From DATFQE01 sp963733845 (GTDB lineage: Bacteria; Actinomycetota; Thermoleophilia; Gaiellales; Gaiellaceae), in contig CAVTEM010000012.1 in NCBI GenBank assembly GCA_963733845.1, positions 466,446-530,445 of the forward strand: a stretch of 64,000 nucleotides of DNA, read 5' to 3'. The notes under the pieces are model-generated. The model did no database searches, was not told the DNA's origin, and saw only the letters and a program-made list of their open reading frames with translations. The translations under genes and the position numbers were made by a program. Of this stretch, positions 25,473 to 34,057 are shown in pieces; within the stretch, counting starts at the first letter, position 1, and the number at the start of each line of letters is the position of its first letter.

Positions 25473-25478
25473 TAGGCT
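25473..25478 (+). promoter_or_regulatory. Putative -10 of the acyl-CoA synthetase gene
   Basis: TAGGCT lies eight bases before the ATG at 25487, and there is no SD. The rest of the 238-base gap back to the Ku gene (25249-25472) shows no RNA gene or repeat that I can recognise. Confidence 0.4.
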
Positions 25479-25486
25479 TGAAGCGG

Positions 25487-27280
25487 ATGGCGACGCAGGA
25501 GGCGACTCTCGACACGGCTCCGCGCGACGACGGTCCCGGCGAGCGGACGATCCCTGCGCTGTGGCGCAAGGCGGTTGCCGCGGGGCGAACGAATCCCGCC
25601 TACCTCGTCGAGCACGGAGACCACTGGCACGAGATCTCCTGGGCCGAGGCGGCGACCGCGGTCGAGGAGCTCGCCAACGGACTGCTCTCGCTGGGGCTCA
25701 AACAGGGCGACTCGTTCGGGATCCTCGCGCGGACGACTGCCGAGTGGTGCCTGTTCGACTTCGCCCTCGGCTCGATCGGCGTCGTCCCGGCTCCGGTCTA
25801 CCCGTCGAGCTCGGTGAAAGACACTCATTACGTCCTCGACCACTCCGAGGCCGTCGGCGTACTGGTCGAGGACGACGAGCAGCTGGCCAAAGTGCGCGAG
25901 GGCGGCGAGATCCCGCGGCTGCAGCACGTCTACCGCTTCGCCGACCTCGACGAGCTGCGCGCGAAGGGCCGCGAGTTCGCGGCCGCGAACCCCAGCGCGC
26001 TCGCGAACGCGAGCGCCGCGATCGGTGACGACGACCTCTTCACCTACATCTACACGTCCGGGACGACCGGGCCGCCCAAGGCCTGCATGATCCTGAACCG
26101 CAACTACTACGACATGGTCGCCAAGGTGGACATGGTGCCGCGGTTCATCGGCGCCGAGGACATCCTGCTGCTGTACCTGCCGCTGGCGCACAACTTCGGG
26201 CGCTGCCTGCACCTCCTCGCCGCCTACGAGGGCTTCACGACCGCCTTCTGCCCCGACCCGCTGCGGGTCGGCGAGGTGGCTGCCTCCGTCCGGCCCACGG
26301 TGCTGCCGAGCGTCCCGCGCGTGTACGAGAAGGTGCACACCGCGGTGCTCGCGAGCTTCGACGAGGCGACCGGCGTCAAGAGGAAGCTGGTCGACTGGGC
26401 GCTCGGGGTCGGAAAGCGGGTGAGCGTGCTGCGGCAGGAAGGACGCCCCGTCCCGGCCGGGCTCGCCGCGCAGCACAAGCTCGCGGACAGGCTCGTCTTC
26501 TCGAAGGTGAAGAAGAAGCTCGGCGGCCGGCTCCGCTTCGGGATCTCGGGCGGCGCGCCGCTCGCCAAGGAGATCGCAGAGTTCTTCCACATGCTCGACA
26601 TCCCCATCCTCGAGGGCTACGGCACGACCGAGTGCACGACGGCCTCCAACGTGAACATGCTGGAGCGCTACCGCTTCGGCACGGTCGGGCCGGCGCTTCC
26701 CGGGATCGAGCTCAAGCTGGCCGACGACGGGGAGCTGCTCGTCCGCAGCACGACGGTCTTCGCGGGCTACTACAAGGATCCCGAGGCGACGAAGGCCGTG
26801 CTCGGCGAGGACGGCTGGCTCAGCACCGGCGACATCGCCTCCATCGACGCGGACGGGTTCGTGACGATCACCGACCGCAAGAAGGACATTCTCGTCACGG
26901 CGGGCGGCAAGAACGTCGCTCCACAGAACATCGAGAACGATCTGAAGGCTTCGAGGTTCATCTCCCAGGCCGTTGTCCTCGGCGACCGGAAGCCCTACGT
27001 GTCCGCGCTGATCACCCTCGACGAGGCCGAGGTGCAGAAGTGGGCCGGCAACGACGCGCCGATCGAGGAGCTCGCCCGGGACGAGCGCGTGCGAGAGCTG
27101 ATCCAGGGAGTCGTGGACGACGTCAACCGCGAGCGCTCACGCTTCGAGCAGATCAAGCGCTTCGCGATCCCGTCGCGCGACTTCAGTGCCGAGCACGACG
27201 AGATCACCCCCACGCTCAAGCTTCGTCGCCGCGTCGTGCAGGAGCACTTCGCGCAGGAGATCGCAGACCTGTACGCCTAG
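25487..27280 (+). CDS. AMP-binding long-chain acyl-CoA synthetase
   Basis: 597-residue ATP-dependent acyl-adenylate/acyl-CoA ligase of the FadD15-like type. The P-loop motif is YIYTSGTTGPPKACM (near residue 190). Other signatures are LLYLPLAHNFGRC, GISGGAPLAKEIAEFFH, EGYGTTECT, DGWLSTGDIASID and DRKKDILVTAGGKNVAPQNIE. The catalytic Lys region near the C-terminus reads EITPTLKLRRR. It activates fatty acids for lipid synthesis or beta-oxidation at the membrane. The ATG at 25487 is preferred over upstream in-frame starts because family homology begins there and a -10-like hexamer precedes it. Confidence 0.9.
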   Translation: MATQEATLDTAPRDDGPGERTIPALWRKAVAAGRTNPAYLVEHGDHWHEISWAEAATAVEELANGLLSLGLKQGDSFGILARTTAEWCLFDFALGSIGVVPAPVYPSSSVKDTHYVLDHSEAVGVLVEDDEQLAKVREGGEIPRLQHVYRFADLDELRAKGREFAAANPSALANASAAIGDDDLFTYIYTSGTTGPPKACMILNRNYYDMVAKVDMVPRFIGAEDILLLYLPLAHNFGRCLHLLAAYEGFTTAFCPDPLRVGEVAASVRPTVLPSVPRVYEKVHTAVLASFDEATGVKRKLVDWALGVGKRVSVLRQEGRPVPAGLAAQHKLADRLVFSKVKKKLGGRLRFGISGGAPLAKEIAEFFHMLDIPILEGYGTTECTTASNVNMLERYRFGTVGPALPGIELKLADDGELLVRSTTVFAGYYKDPEATKAVLGEDGWLSTGDIASIDADGFVTITDRKKDILVTAGGKNVAPQNIENDLKASRFISQAVVLGDRKPYVSALITLDEAEVQKWAGNDAPIEELARDERVRELIQGVVDDVNRERSRFEQIKRFAIPSRDFSAEHDEITPTLKLRRRVVQEHFAQEIADLYA

Positions 27281-27304
27281 AGCTCGGTTTCGAAGCGAGT
27301 CTTC

Positions 27305-28393
27305 TTAGAGGCGGCGGGCGCCGACGTACGACGAGGCGTACCAGCCCGACATCGACGAGATCTTGACCACGTCGCCGGTGTGCGGCGAGTGGATGAAGCT
27401 CCCTCCGCCGACGTAGATGCCGGCATGCCCGAGGCCGTCGAAGAAGACGAGGTCGCCGGCCTGGAGCTGGCTGCGGTCGACGGGCGTCCCGTACCCGTAC
27501 TGGGCGGCCGCGTTGTGCGGCAGCGAGACACCGAGCTGGCCGTAGACGTACATGATGAAGCCGGAACAGTCGAAGCCACCCGGGCCGGCGCCGCCGTAGA
27601 CGTACGGCGTGCCGAGATACTGCATCGCGATCCCGACCGCGCCTCCGTAGCGGGCGGCGGGCACGGGGAGTGCGGAAGCGCTCTCCTCCATGGATGTGCT
27701 CAGCGTGGTCGCGAGCACGGGAGCGGCCGCCGTCGCCGCGACCGCCGCGGCGCGCGCCTGCCGTTGGAGCTCGGCCTGGCGAGCGCGCTCGGCCGCCTGC
27801 ATGCGGGCGATCTCGCCGCGAATCGAGTTCAGCAGCGACCGTCGCGTCGCGAGCTGGCTCTCGATCGACGCCTTCTGGCGCGAGCGCTCCGCGACGAGCT
27901 CAGCGGCGCGCACCTTCGCACGCTTGAGCCGGGCGCGGCGGGCGCGGACGTCGTTCCGGAACACGACCACCTCACCCAGCACCCGTGTGCCCTGGTCGGA
28001 GACCCGGCCGACGGTGTCGACGCGACTGAGGAAGTCGTCCAGGCTCGTGGCGCCGATCAGCACCTCGAGCGTCGAGTCCCCGCTCTCGGAGGTGTAGATG
28101 GCGACCGCGTGCTCCGCCAGCACGCTACGCGCACGCTTCAGGTTCGCGCGCGCGATCCCGAGCTCTCTCCGGTTCTCGGCAAGGTCGGCCTTGACGTCCT
28201 TCAGCCGCTCGTTCGCAAGGTTGTACGCCTCGATGGCGTGCGAGAGGTTCGAATCCAGGTTCTGGATCTGGGCCAGGACGTCCTGCGCCTGCGCCTGCTT
28301 GGAGCCGATCGACCCTGTTTGCGGGGTTGCAGAACTGGTCACCGCCAGAGCCGCGACAAAAGCGAGAATCAGTGGCGCCGCCAGTCGCTTCAC
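27305..28393 (-). CDS. Secreted NlpC/P60 peptidoglycan endopeptidase with N-terminal coiled coil
   Basis: 362 residues from the GTG at 28393: a signal peptide (LAAPLILAFVAALAVTSSA), a coiled coil of about 190 residues, an Ala-rich linker and a C-terminal NlpC/P60 domain. Catalytic signatures are GGFDCSGFIMYVYGQLGV (Cys), LGHAGIYVGGGSFIHSPHTG (His) and the polar third residue after it. It cuts stem peptides in the cell wall, and the coiled coil would regulate it or tether it to partners, as in RipA. The coiled coil shares VLIGATSLDDFLSRVD with the divergent 3D-domain protein. A 21-codon leader frame overlaps its start by GTGA. Confidence 0.9.
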   Translation of the reverse strand: MKRLAAPLILAFVAALAVTSSATPQTGSIGSKQAQAQDVLAQIQNLDSNLSHAIEAYNLANERLKDVKADLAENRRELGIARANLKRARSVLAEHAVAIYTSESGDSTLEVLIGATSLDDFLSRVDTVGRVSDQGTRVLGEVVVFRNDVRARRARLKRAKVRAAELVAERSRQKASIESQLATRRSLLNSIRGEIARMQAAERARQAELQRQARAAAVAATAAAPVLATTLSTSMEESASALPVPAARYGGAVGIAMQYLGTPYVYGGAGPGGFDCSGFIMYVYGQLGVSLPHNAAAQYGYGTPVDRSQLQAGDLVFFDGLGHAGIYVGGGSFIHSPHTGDVVKISSMSGWYASSYVGARRL

Positions 28394-28455
28394 TCGTGCC
28401 GGAATCCTGTCTCCGGCTGCGACCGGCGCACCGGGTGGGGAGCCCGGTACGTCAC
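28390..28455 (-). CDS. Possible leaderless leader peptide overlapping the NlpC/P60 start
   Basis: GTG at 28455 lies nine bases after the TAGGGT -10. The 21-codon frame (MTYRAPHPVRRSQPETGFRH plus E) ends in TGA that overlaps the GTG start of the NlpC/P60 gene as GTGA. Either this is a translationally coupled leader peptide, or one missing G hides an N-terminal extension. Confidence 0.3.
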   Translation of the reverse strand: MTYRAPHPVRRSQPETGFRHE

Positions 28456-28464
28456 GAGTGCGGC

Positions 28465-28493
28465 ACCCTAGCAACCCGCTCGGACAACCGCAA
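28465..28493 (-). promoter_or_regulatory. Promoter of the NlpC/P60 gene
   Basis: On the minus strand TTGCGG, a 17-base spacer and TAGGGT. The same -35 hexamer and spacing occur at 24056. Transcription would begin near 28458, giving a leader of about 65 bases to the GTG at 28393. Confidence 0.55.
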
Positions 28494-28562
28494 CACTTGT
28501 GCAAAACCGCGCAATTCCGCATGCGGTGTCGCATGTGTCACGGCCGGGCTCGCGCACTCTGC

Positions 28563-28568
28563 TAGGGT
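28563..28568 (+). promoter_or_regulatory. Putative -10 of the 3D-domain gene
   Basis: TAGGGT lies eight bases before the GTG at 28577. The 10-base word TAGGGTGCCG occurs in both divergent promoter regions here (this site and 28465-28470 on the other strand). Confidence 0.45.
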
Positions 28569-28576
28569 GCCGCCCC

Positions 28577-29584
28577 GTGCGAGCGCCAGGTCCCGGTCTC
28601 CGGGCTCTCATCTTCGTGTGCTTGGCGGCCCTCGCGAGCTCTCTTCCCGCGGCCGGGGCGGAGCCTGCCGACAAACTCCGCGCCCAGGCGGAGGAGCTGC
28701 GCGGCGAGAACAGGGCCCTCTCGAGCGAGGCAGCCTCGGCGCAGGCCGAGCTGGGCTCCCTCGACGCCCAGCTCGCGGGATCCCGCGCCCGCCTGGCCAA
28801 GTTGCGCGCGAAGGGTGAGCGCCTGGCGCGCAGGCAGACCGAGGCGCGCCTGCAGCTGAAGGTCGCGCGCGCAGGACTGCGCATCTCGCAACGACGTCTC
28901 GCCGACCGGGTACGCGCGCTCTACGAGCAGGGCAAGCCCGAGCCGCTCGCCGTGATCCTCGGTGCCCAGTCCCTCGACGACGCGGTCACGGGAGTCGACC
29001 ATCTCACCCGGATCGCCGACGACGACCGCCGCTACATCCTCCGGGCGCGAGGCGCTCGGAAGAAGCTGATCGCCGTGACGGCCAGGCTCGCGCAGCGCGA
29101 GGCGGAGAACGAGAGCCTGCGCGCGGCCGCCTCCGAAGCCACCGCCACGCTCATCCGCGTCCGCTCGGAGAAACTGGCCCGGATCGCCTCGCTGGCCGCG
29201 CTTCGCGACGGCAACGGCCAGAGGATCTCGGCGCTCGAGGCGAACGCCCGCTCGCTCGCCTCGCTGGCGAGCGCACCTGCGCCGGGCACGACGGTTCTGG
29301 ATGCTCCCGCCACGGGTGGGGCACGGCTCCTGACCGTCCTGGCGACCGGGTACTCGCTTCCCGGCAGCACCGCGAGTGGCATTCCCGTCGGCCCGGGAGT
29401 CGTGGCGGTCGACCCAGCGGTGATCCCGCTCGGGACGCCGTTGACGATTCCCGGCTACGGCCAGGGAGTCGCGGCGGACACTGGCGGCTCGATCCAGGGC
29501 GCTCGGATCGACCTCTGGTTCTCGTCGCATGCCGAGGCACGCGCCTGGGGACGACGGTCGGTGACGATCGCGGTCGGCGGGTAG
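28577..29584 (+). CDS. Secreted coiled-coil protein with C-terminal 3D (double-psi beta-barrel) domain
   Basis: 335 residues from GTG 28577: a signal peptide (ALIFVCLAALASSLPAAGA), a coiled coil of about 200 residues, then a 3D domain (LATGYSLPGSTASGIPVGPG, VAVDPAVIPLGTPLTIPGYG, AADTGGSIQGARIDLWF) with the three conserved Asp. 3D domains occur in MltA-like lytic transglycosylases and YabE/Rpf-like muralytic proteins, so it probably cleaves or binds glycan strands. It is divergent from the NlpC/P60 gene, and the two coiled coils look homologous. Confidence 0.85.
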   Translation: MRAPGPGLRALIFVCLAALASSLPAAGAEPADKLRAQAEELRGENRALSSEAASAQAELGSLDAQLAGSRARLAKLRAKGERLARRQTEARLQLKVARAGLRISQRRLADRVRALYEQGKPEPLAVILGAQSLDDAVTGVDHLTRIADDDRRYILRARGARKKLIAVTARLAQREAENESLRAAASEATATLIRVRSEKLARIASLAALRDGNGQRISALEANARSLASLASAPAPGTTVLDAPATGGARLLTVLATGYSLPGSTASGIPVGPGVVAVDPAVIPLGTPLTIPGYGQGVAADTGGSIQGARIDLWFSSHAEARAWGRRSVTIAVGG

Positions 29585-29605
29585 GCTTCCGCCCTACTCG
29601 CCTAA

Positions 29606-30289
29606 GTGATCGAGAAGCCGGATCCCGCACCTCCCCGCACGGCAGAGAACCTCCGGGTCCTGCTGGTGGACGACCACGACCTCTTTCGGACCGGCCTTCG
29701 CAACCTGCTGGAGGAACAGGCCGTCCAGGTCATCGGCGAAGCGGCCGACGGAGCCCAGGCCATCCGCATGGTGCGCGAGCTCGCGCCCGACGTGGTCGTG
29801 ATGGACCTGAACATGCCGGGGATGACGGGCGTCGAGGCCACCCGCCAGGTGACGAGCCAGGCGCCGTTGACCCGCGTGGTCGTGCTCACCATCTCCGACC
29901 AGGACGAGGACGTGATGAACGCGATCCTCGCGGGTGCGTGCGGCTACCTGATGAAGGACTCGTCGATCCAGGACCTGATGCAGGGCATCCGGGCGGCCGC
30001 AGTCGGCGAGTCGCTGATCTCACCGCACATCGCCGCCAAAGTGCTCCAGCGCATGCGCGCCACCGGTACGAGCGAGCAGGATGCGGCCACGATCCGCGCC
30101 GAGCTCTCGGACCGGGAGATCCAGGTCCTGAAGCTGATCGCCAACGGCAAGGACAACGCCCAGATCGCCGGCGAGCTCCACATCAGCCCGAAGACCGTCA
30201 AGAACCACATCTCCAACATCCTGATGAAGCTGCAGATCGACAACCGCATCCAGGCGGCGGTCTACGCCGTCCGCAGCGGGATCGTCTAA
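29606..30289 (+). CDS. NarL/LuxR-type response regulator
   Basis: 227 residues. Residues 16-135 are a receiver (LRVLLVDDHDLFRTGLRNLL; phospho-Asp in VVMDLNMPGMTG; VVLTISDQDE; GYLMKDSS with the conserved Lys). Residues 160-225 are a GerE HTH (LSDREIQVLKLIANGKDNAQ, then SPKTVKNHISNILMKL). A partner histidine kinase is not in the window, so it is an orphan here. GTG start. Only 21 bases separate it from the 3D-domain gene, so it may be cotranscribed with it. Confidence 0.9.
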   Translation: MIEKPDPAPPRTAENLRVLLVDDHDLFRTGLRNLLEEQAVQVIGEAADGAQAIRMVRELAPDVVVMDLNMPGMTGVEATRQVTSQAPLTRVVVLTISDQDEDVMNAILAGACGYLMKDSSIQDLMQGIRAAAVGESLISPHIAAKVLQRMRATGTSEQDAATIRAELSDREIQVLKLIANGKDNAQIAGELHISPKTVKNHISNILMKLQIDNRIQAAVYAVRSGIV

Positions 30290-30305
30290 CTAGGGGCCGT
30301 AGGCC

Positions 30306-30635
30306 TCAGGCCGCGCAGTTCGTGAGCGCGATGCGCTCGCGGAGGGAGACCAGGGTGTCCCGAAGCGACCGTAGCTCCTTCTCGACCAGCGCGAGCCGCC
30401 TCGCAAGCGGGGCGAGCTCCTTCGTGCGCGGCCGGCCGCGCCCTTCCGCGAGATCGGCCGCGATCGCGCCGATCTGCCGCTGGAGGCGCCAGTGCTCGGC
30501 CTCGAGAGCCAGCGCTCTCGCGTAACCGTCCGTGAGCGTCGTCTCCATGTGCGCTCGAACCTCAGAGTCGTCCGACTCCGGAGGTGCTTGCAGGAGCACG
30601 TCGATGCGATTGATGAGGGTCGAAAGGTCGTCCAT
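30306..30635 (-). CDS. Small coiled-coil hypothetical protein
   Basis: 109 residues, almost wholly helical with heptad-like Leu/Ala (RLALVEKELRSLRDTLVSLR). Start ATG with AGGAG 10 bases upstream. Convergent with the response regulator, 16 bases apart, and divergent from dacB. I do not recognise a family. Confidence 0.6.
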   Translation of the reverse strand: MDDLSTLINRIDVLLQAPPESDDSEVRAHMETTLTDGYARALALEAEHWRLQRQIGAIAADLAEGRGRPRTKELAPLARRLALVEKELRSLRDTLVSLRERIALTNCAA

Positions 30636-30655
30636 GGGCGCGCCGCTCCTGGTGG

Positions 30656-30668
30656 TTCGATTATCGAA
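30656..30668. promoter_or_regulatory. 13-base palindrome TTCGATTATCGAA
   Basis: Perfect 6-base arms around one T in the divergent region between the coiled-coil gene and dacB. It contains GATAAT on the minus strand, which could be the -10 of the coiled-coil gene, so a repressor there would block it. Confidence 0.35.
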
Positions 30669-30740
30669 GCTTCCGCGCCCTCTGCCTATGGGCCGCGCGG
30701 CCTATTTTGCGGTCGCAGAGGCCCATTCGGGGCTGATCAC

Positions 30741-30746
30741 TAGAAT
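30741..30746 (+). promoter_or_regulatory. Putative -10, leaderless start of dacB
   Basis: TAGAAT is followed by seven bases and GTG at 30754; no SD sequence. Confidence 0.45.
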
Positions 30747-30753
30747 CCCGCAC

Positions 30754-31972
30754 GTGCCGGCCCGCCTCCGCCTGACTGCGGTCGTCCTCGCCTGCGCGTT
30801 TGCGTTTGCCGGCAACGCGGAGGCCGCGCCTCGAGGCCCGGACGCGCTCGCGGCCAAGCTCGCACGTGCGTTGAACGCGCCGGGCATCTCGCGTTCGTCG
30901 GCGATCGCGGTCGAGTTGGCGACGGGACGCGTGGTCTACGCGCGCAATCCGTCCTTGCCGCTCATCCCGGCGTCGAACGAGAAGCTCGCCGTCACGTATG
31001 CGGCCCTCGTGTCGTTCGGATCCGCCTACCGAATCGAGACACAGGTGCTCGGCATCGGGGAGCAGGACGGGGCCGAGTGGCACGGCGACCTCGTGCTGAA
31101 GGGCTTCGGCGATCCGACGCTGTCGTCGCTCGGGCTGCGGAGGCTCGCCGCGGAGGTCCGTGGTGCAGGCGTCCGCCTCGTCACGGGCCGGATCGTCGGA
31201 GACGAGTCGTACTTCGACACGTTCCGGATCGGTCCGGGCTGGAAGCCGCACTTCTTCATCAACGAGTCTCCCCCGCTCTCGGCGCTGACCGTCGACCGGG
31301 GGCGCTACCTCGGACGCGTCTCGCGCGCACCGGCTCACGCGGCCGCCCTTCTGTTCCGCAAGGCTCTCGCCGAGGCCGGCGTGCGCGTCGTCGGGCCCGC
31401 CCGCGCCGGCGCGCCTCGCGTCGACGCGGAGGCGTTTCCGATCGCGTCCCTGCTCTCGCCGCCCCTCACGAGCATCCTGCGCTACATGGACTACGAGAGC
31501 GACAACTTCACGGCCGAGATCCTGCTCAAGCATCTCGGAACGCTCGAGTCCGGCCGTGGGACGACGGCTGCCGGAGCGCTCGTCGTCCGCAACGTCCTGG
31601 CCGAGTACGGGGTGCCGCTGGACGGAGTCCGGATCGCCGACGGCTCCGGGCTCTCGCGCCTGAACAGGCTGACCGCGGCCTCGCTCGTGCAGCTGCTCCG
31701 GTCCGCGTGGACGAGCCCGCGATTTCAGGGACGGCTTCTTCTCGTCGTTGCCCGTCGCCGCTCGGAGCGGCACGCTTTCGCGGCGGATGGTGCGCACGGC
31801 AGCGGCCGGCCGGGTGCGGGCGAAGACCGGCACGACTCGCGAGTCCTCGGCGCTCTCCGGGATCGTCAGGGAGCGCTACGCGTTCTCGATCCTCCAGAAC
31901 GGCTCTCCCGTCGCGCACTGGTCGGCGCGACGGGCGCAGGATCGCTTCGCGGCGATCCTCGCGGCGAACTAG
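30754..31972 (+). CDS. dacB: D-alanyl-D-alanine carboxypeptidase/endopeptidase (PBP4, peptidase S13), frameshifted
   Basis: Exported penicillin-binding protein that trims peptidoglycan. After a signal peptide (VVLACAFAFAGNAEA) come the SxxK motif in IPASNEKLAVT, the SxN motif in YESDNFTAE, and the KTG motif in RAKTGTTRESS. The KTG lies in a different frame. One extra base at about 31733 (CGGCTTCTTC where CGGTTCTTC fits) explains it; removal gives FQGRFFSSLPVAARSGTLSR and 405 residues. Residues 80-170 form the small extra S13 domain. It works on the same cell wall as the NlpC/P60 and 3D proteins upstream. Confidence 0.9.
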
Positions 31973-31987
31973 GCCATGCCCTCCTAA

Positions 31988-34057
31988 CTAGCGACCGAAG
32001 CGGGTCGGGGGGCCCAGCGACTCCGCGGGCGCGCGCGCCGGCGGGTTCTCGTCGAGCAGCTTCGCGAGCGCCTGCTCGTCCAGGATCGGGACGCCCACTT
32101 CGCGCGCCTTGTTCAGCTTCGTCGCGCCCGGCTCCTCGCCGACCACGACGCCGCTCGTCTTCTTCGAGACCGAGCCGGCGACCTTCGCGCCCCGGGCCTC
32201 CAGCTCGGAGGCGGCCTGCTCGCGCGTCCAGCGCTCGAGCGTGCCAGTGATGACGTAGGTGTTGCCGGTCAGCGCCCCCTCCACGGGCTTCAGCTCCTCG
32301 CCCGTCTCCAGCCGGATGCCGAGCTCCCGCAACTCCTCGATCAGCTTGAGGTTCGCCTCGTCTGCGAACCACTCTGCGATCGCAGTCGCACGCTCCGGCC
32401 CGATGCCCTCGACCTCCTCGATCTCCTCCTGGGAGGCGTTGGCGAGCGCGTCGACGTTGCCGAAATGGCGCGCCAGGTTTTGACCGGTGACCCAGCCGAC
32501 ATCCGGGATGTTGAGGCCGAACAGGACGCGATGGAACGGGGTCGCGCACGAGGCCGCGATCGCCTCGATGGCGTTGGTCGCCGACTTCTCCTGGAAGCCG
32601 TCGAGCTCGACCAGCTGCTCCTTCGTCAGGCGGTACAGCTCGGGGACCGAGCGGACGAGGCCGAGCGACCACAGGCGACGGATGAGCTGCTCGCCCACGC
32701 CCTCGATGTCGGCCGCAGCCATCACCCAGTTGATCAGCGACTCGAGCCCGCGGGACTCGCATGCGGGGTTCGGGCAGCGGTGCATGACCTCGCCCTCGGG
32801 CCTGACGATCTCGACGCCACAAAGGGGGCACTTTGCAGGCATTTTGAACCGCTTGGTGCCCTTCTGATGCGGAAGGACCGGGCCGACGACCTGCGGGATC
32901 ACGTCCCCGGCGCGCTGGACGATCACGACGTCGCCCTCGCGGATGTCCTTCCGGTTGATGTCCTCCTCGTTGTGCAGCGTCGCCTGCGAGACGGTGACGC
33001 CGCCGACCTCGACCGGCTCCAGCTGCGCCCACGGGTTGAGCGCGCCCGTCCGGCCGACGCGGATGTGGATCTTGTTCAGCTTCGTCGTCGCGGTCATCGG
33101 CGCCCACTTGTAGGCCCGGGCCCAGCGGGGGCGTCCGTGCAGCGCGCTGAGCTGCTGCTGCTGCTCGACGGCATCGACCTTGCTGACCATCCCGTCGATC
33201 TCGTAGTCGAGCTCGATACGCCGGGACTCCCACTCCGCGCAGACGCGCGCGACGTCCTCGATCGACTCGTGCCGCTCCGCGAACGGATTCGTGCGAAAGC
33301 CGCGCTCGCGCAGCCAGTCGAGTGTCTCCCACTGGCTCGCGAACTCGATGCCCTCGTGGGCGCCGAGGCCGTAGACCCAGATCGCCAGGTCGCGCTCGGC
33401 CGTGATCTGCGGGTTGAGTTGCCGGAGCGAGCCGGCGGCCGCATTGCGGGGGTTGGGCGCCGTCTTCTTGCCCTCGGCGGCCAGGCGCTCGTTCAGGCGT
33501 TGGAAGGCGGAGAGCGGGAAGTAGACCTCGCCGCGCACCTCGAGCAGCGGGGGCGGTGCTTCGCCGTTCGGGCTCCGCATCTGCAAGGGGATCGACTTGA
33601 TCGTGCGCAGGTTCGGCGTGACATCCTCGCCGCGAGAGCCGTCGCCGCGCGTGGCGCCCCGGACGAAGACGCCATTTTCGTAGGTCAACGAGACCGCGGA
33701 GCCGTCGATCTTCGGCTCGGTGACGTAGGCGACGGGCTCGTCGCCACCGAGGCGTTTGCGGACGTCGTCGGCCCACTTGCGCAGCGTCTCCTCGCTCGTG
33801 ACCTTCTCGAGTGAGCCCATCGGGCGCAGGTGCTCGACCTTCGTGAACTTGTCGCTCGGCGTGGCGCCGACGCGGGTCGTGATCGAGTTGGGGTCGCGGA
33901 GCTCGGGATGGTCGCTCTCGATCCGGACCAGCTCGTCGTAGAGGCGGTCGTACTCGGCGTCCGAGAGCTTGGGGTCGTCGAGGACGTGGTAGGCGTAGTT
34001 CGCTTCCTCGAGCCGCTCCCGCAGCTCGCCGACGCGCTTCTCAACGGAGGACGGCAC
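31988..34057 (-). CDS. ligA: NAD-dependent DNA ligase LigA
   Basis: 689-residue replicative ligase. In order: Ia domain, adenylation domain with the nucleophilic Lys in TEPKIDGSAVSL (KxDG), OB fold, a four-Cys zinc finger (CPLCGVEI and CPNPACESRG), helix-hairpin-helix repeats (IEEVEGIGPERATAIAEWF) and a C-terminal BRCT domain (LTGNTYVITGTLERWTREQA). It seals Okazaki fragments. Length and motif set are complete. The start overlaps the end of the upstream HAD gene by 17 bases, so the two are probably cotranscribed. Confidence 0.95.
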   Translation of the reverse strand: MPSSVEKRVGELRERLEEANYAYHVLDDPKLSDAEYDRLYDELVRIESDHPELRDPNSITTRVGATPSDKFTKVEHLRPMGSLEKVTSEETLRKWADDVRKRLGGDEPVAYVTEPKIDGSAVSLTYENGVFVRGATRGDGSRGEDVTPNLRTIKSIPLQMRSPNGEAPPPLLEVRGEVYFPLSAFQRLNERLAAEGKKTAPNPRNAAAGSLRQLNPQITAERDLAIWVYGLGAHEGIEFASQWETLDWLRERGFRTNPFAERHESIEDVARVCAEWESRRIELDYEIDGMVSKVDAVEQQQQLSALHGRPRWARAYKWAPMTATTKLNKIHIRVGRTGALNPWAQLEPVEVGGVTVSQATLHNEEDINRKDIREGDVVIVQRAGDVIPQVVGPVLPHQKGTKRFKMPAKCPLCGVEIVRPEGEVMHRCPNPACESRGLESLINWVMAAADIEGVGEQLIRRLWSLGLVRSVPELYRLTKEQLVELDGFQEKSATNAIEAIAASCATPFHRVLFGLNIPDVGWVTGQNLARHFGNVDALANASQEEIEEVEGIGPERATAIAEWFADEANLKLIEELRELGIRLETGEELKPVEGALTGNTYVITGTLERWTREQAASELEARGAKVAGSVSKKTSGVVVGEEPGATKLNKAREVGVPILDEQALAKLLDENPPARAPAESLGPPTRFGR

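Noticed and set aside
28394..28500. ydaO-type c-di-AMP riboswitch before the NlpC/P60 gene
   Set aside because: Such switches often precede wall hydrolases in actinobacteria, but the leader is only about 65 bases and lacks the conserved core segments.
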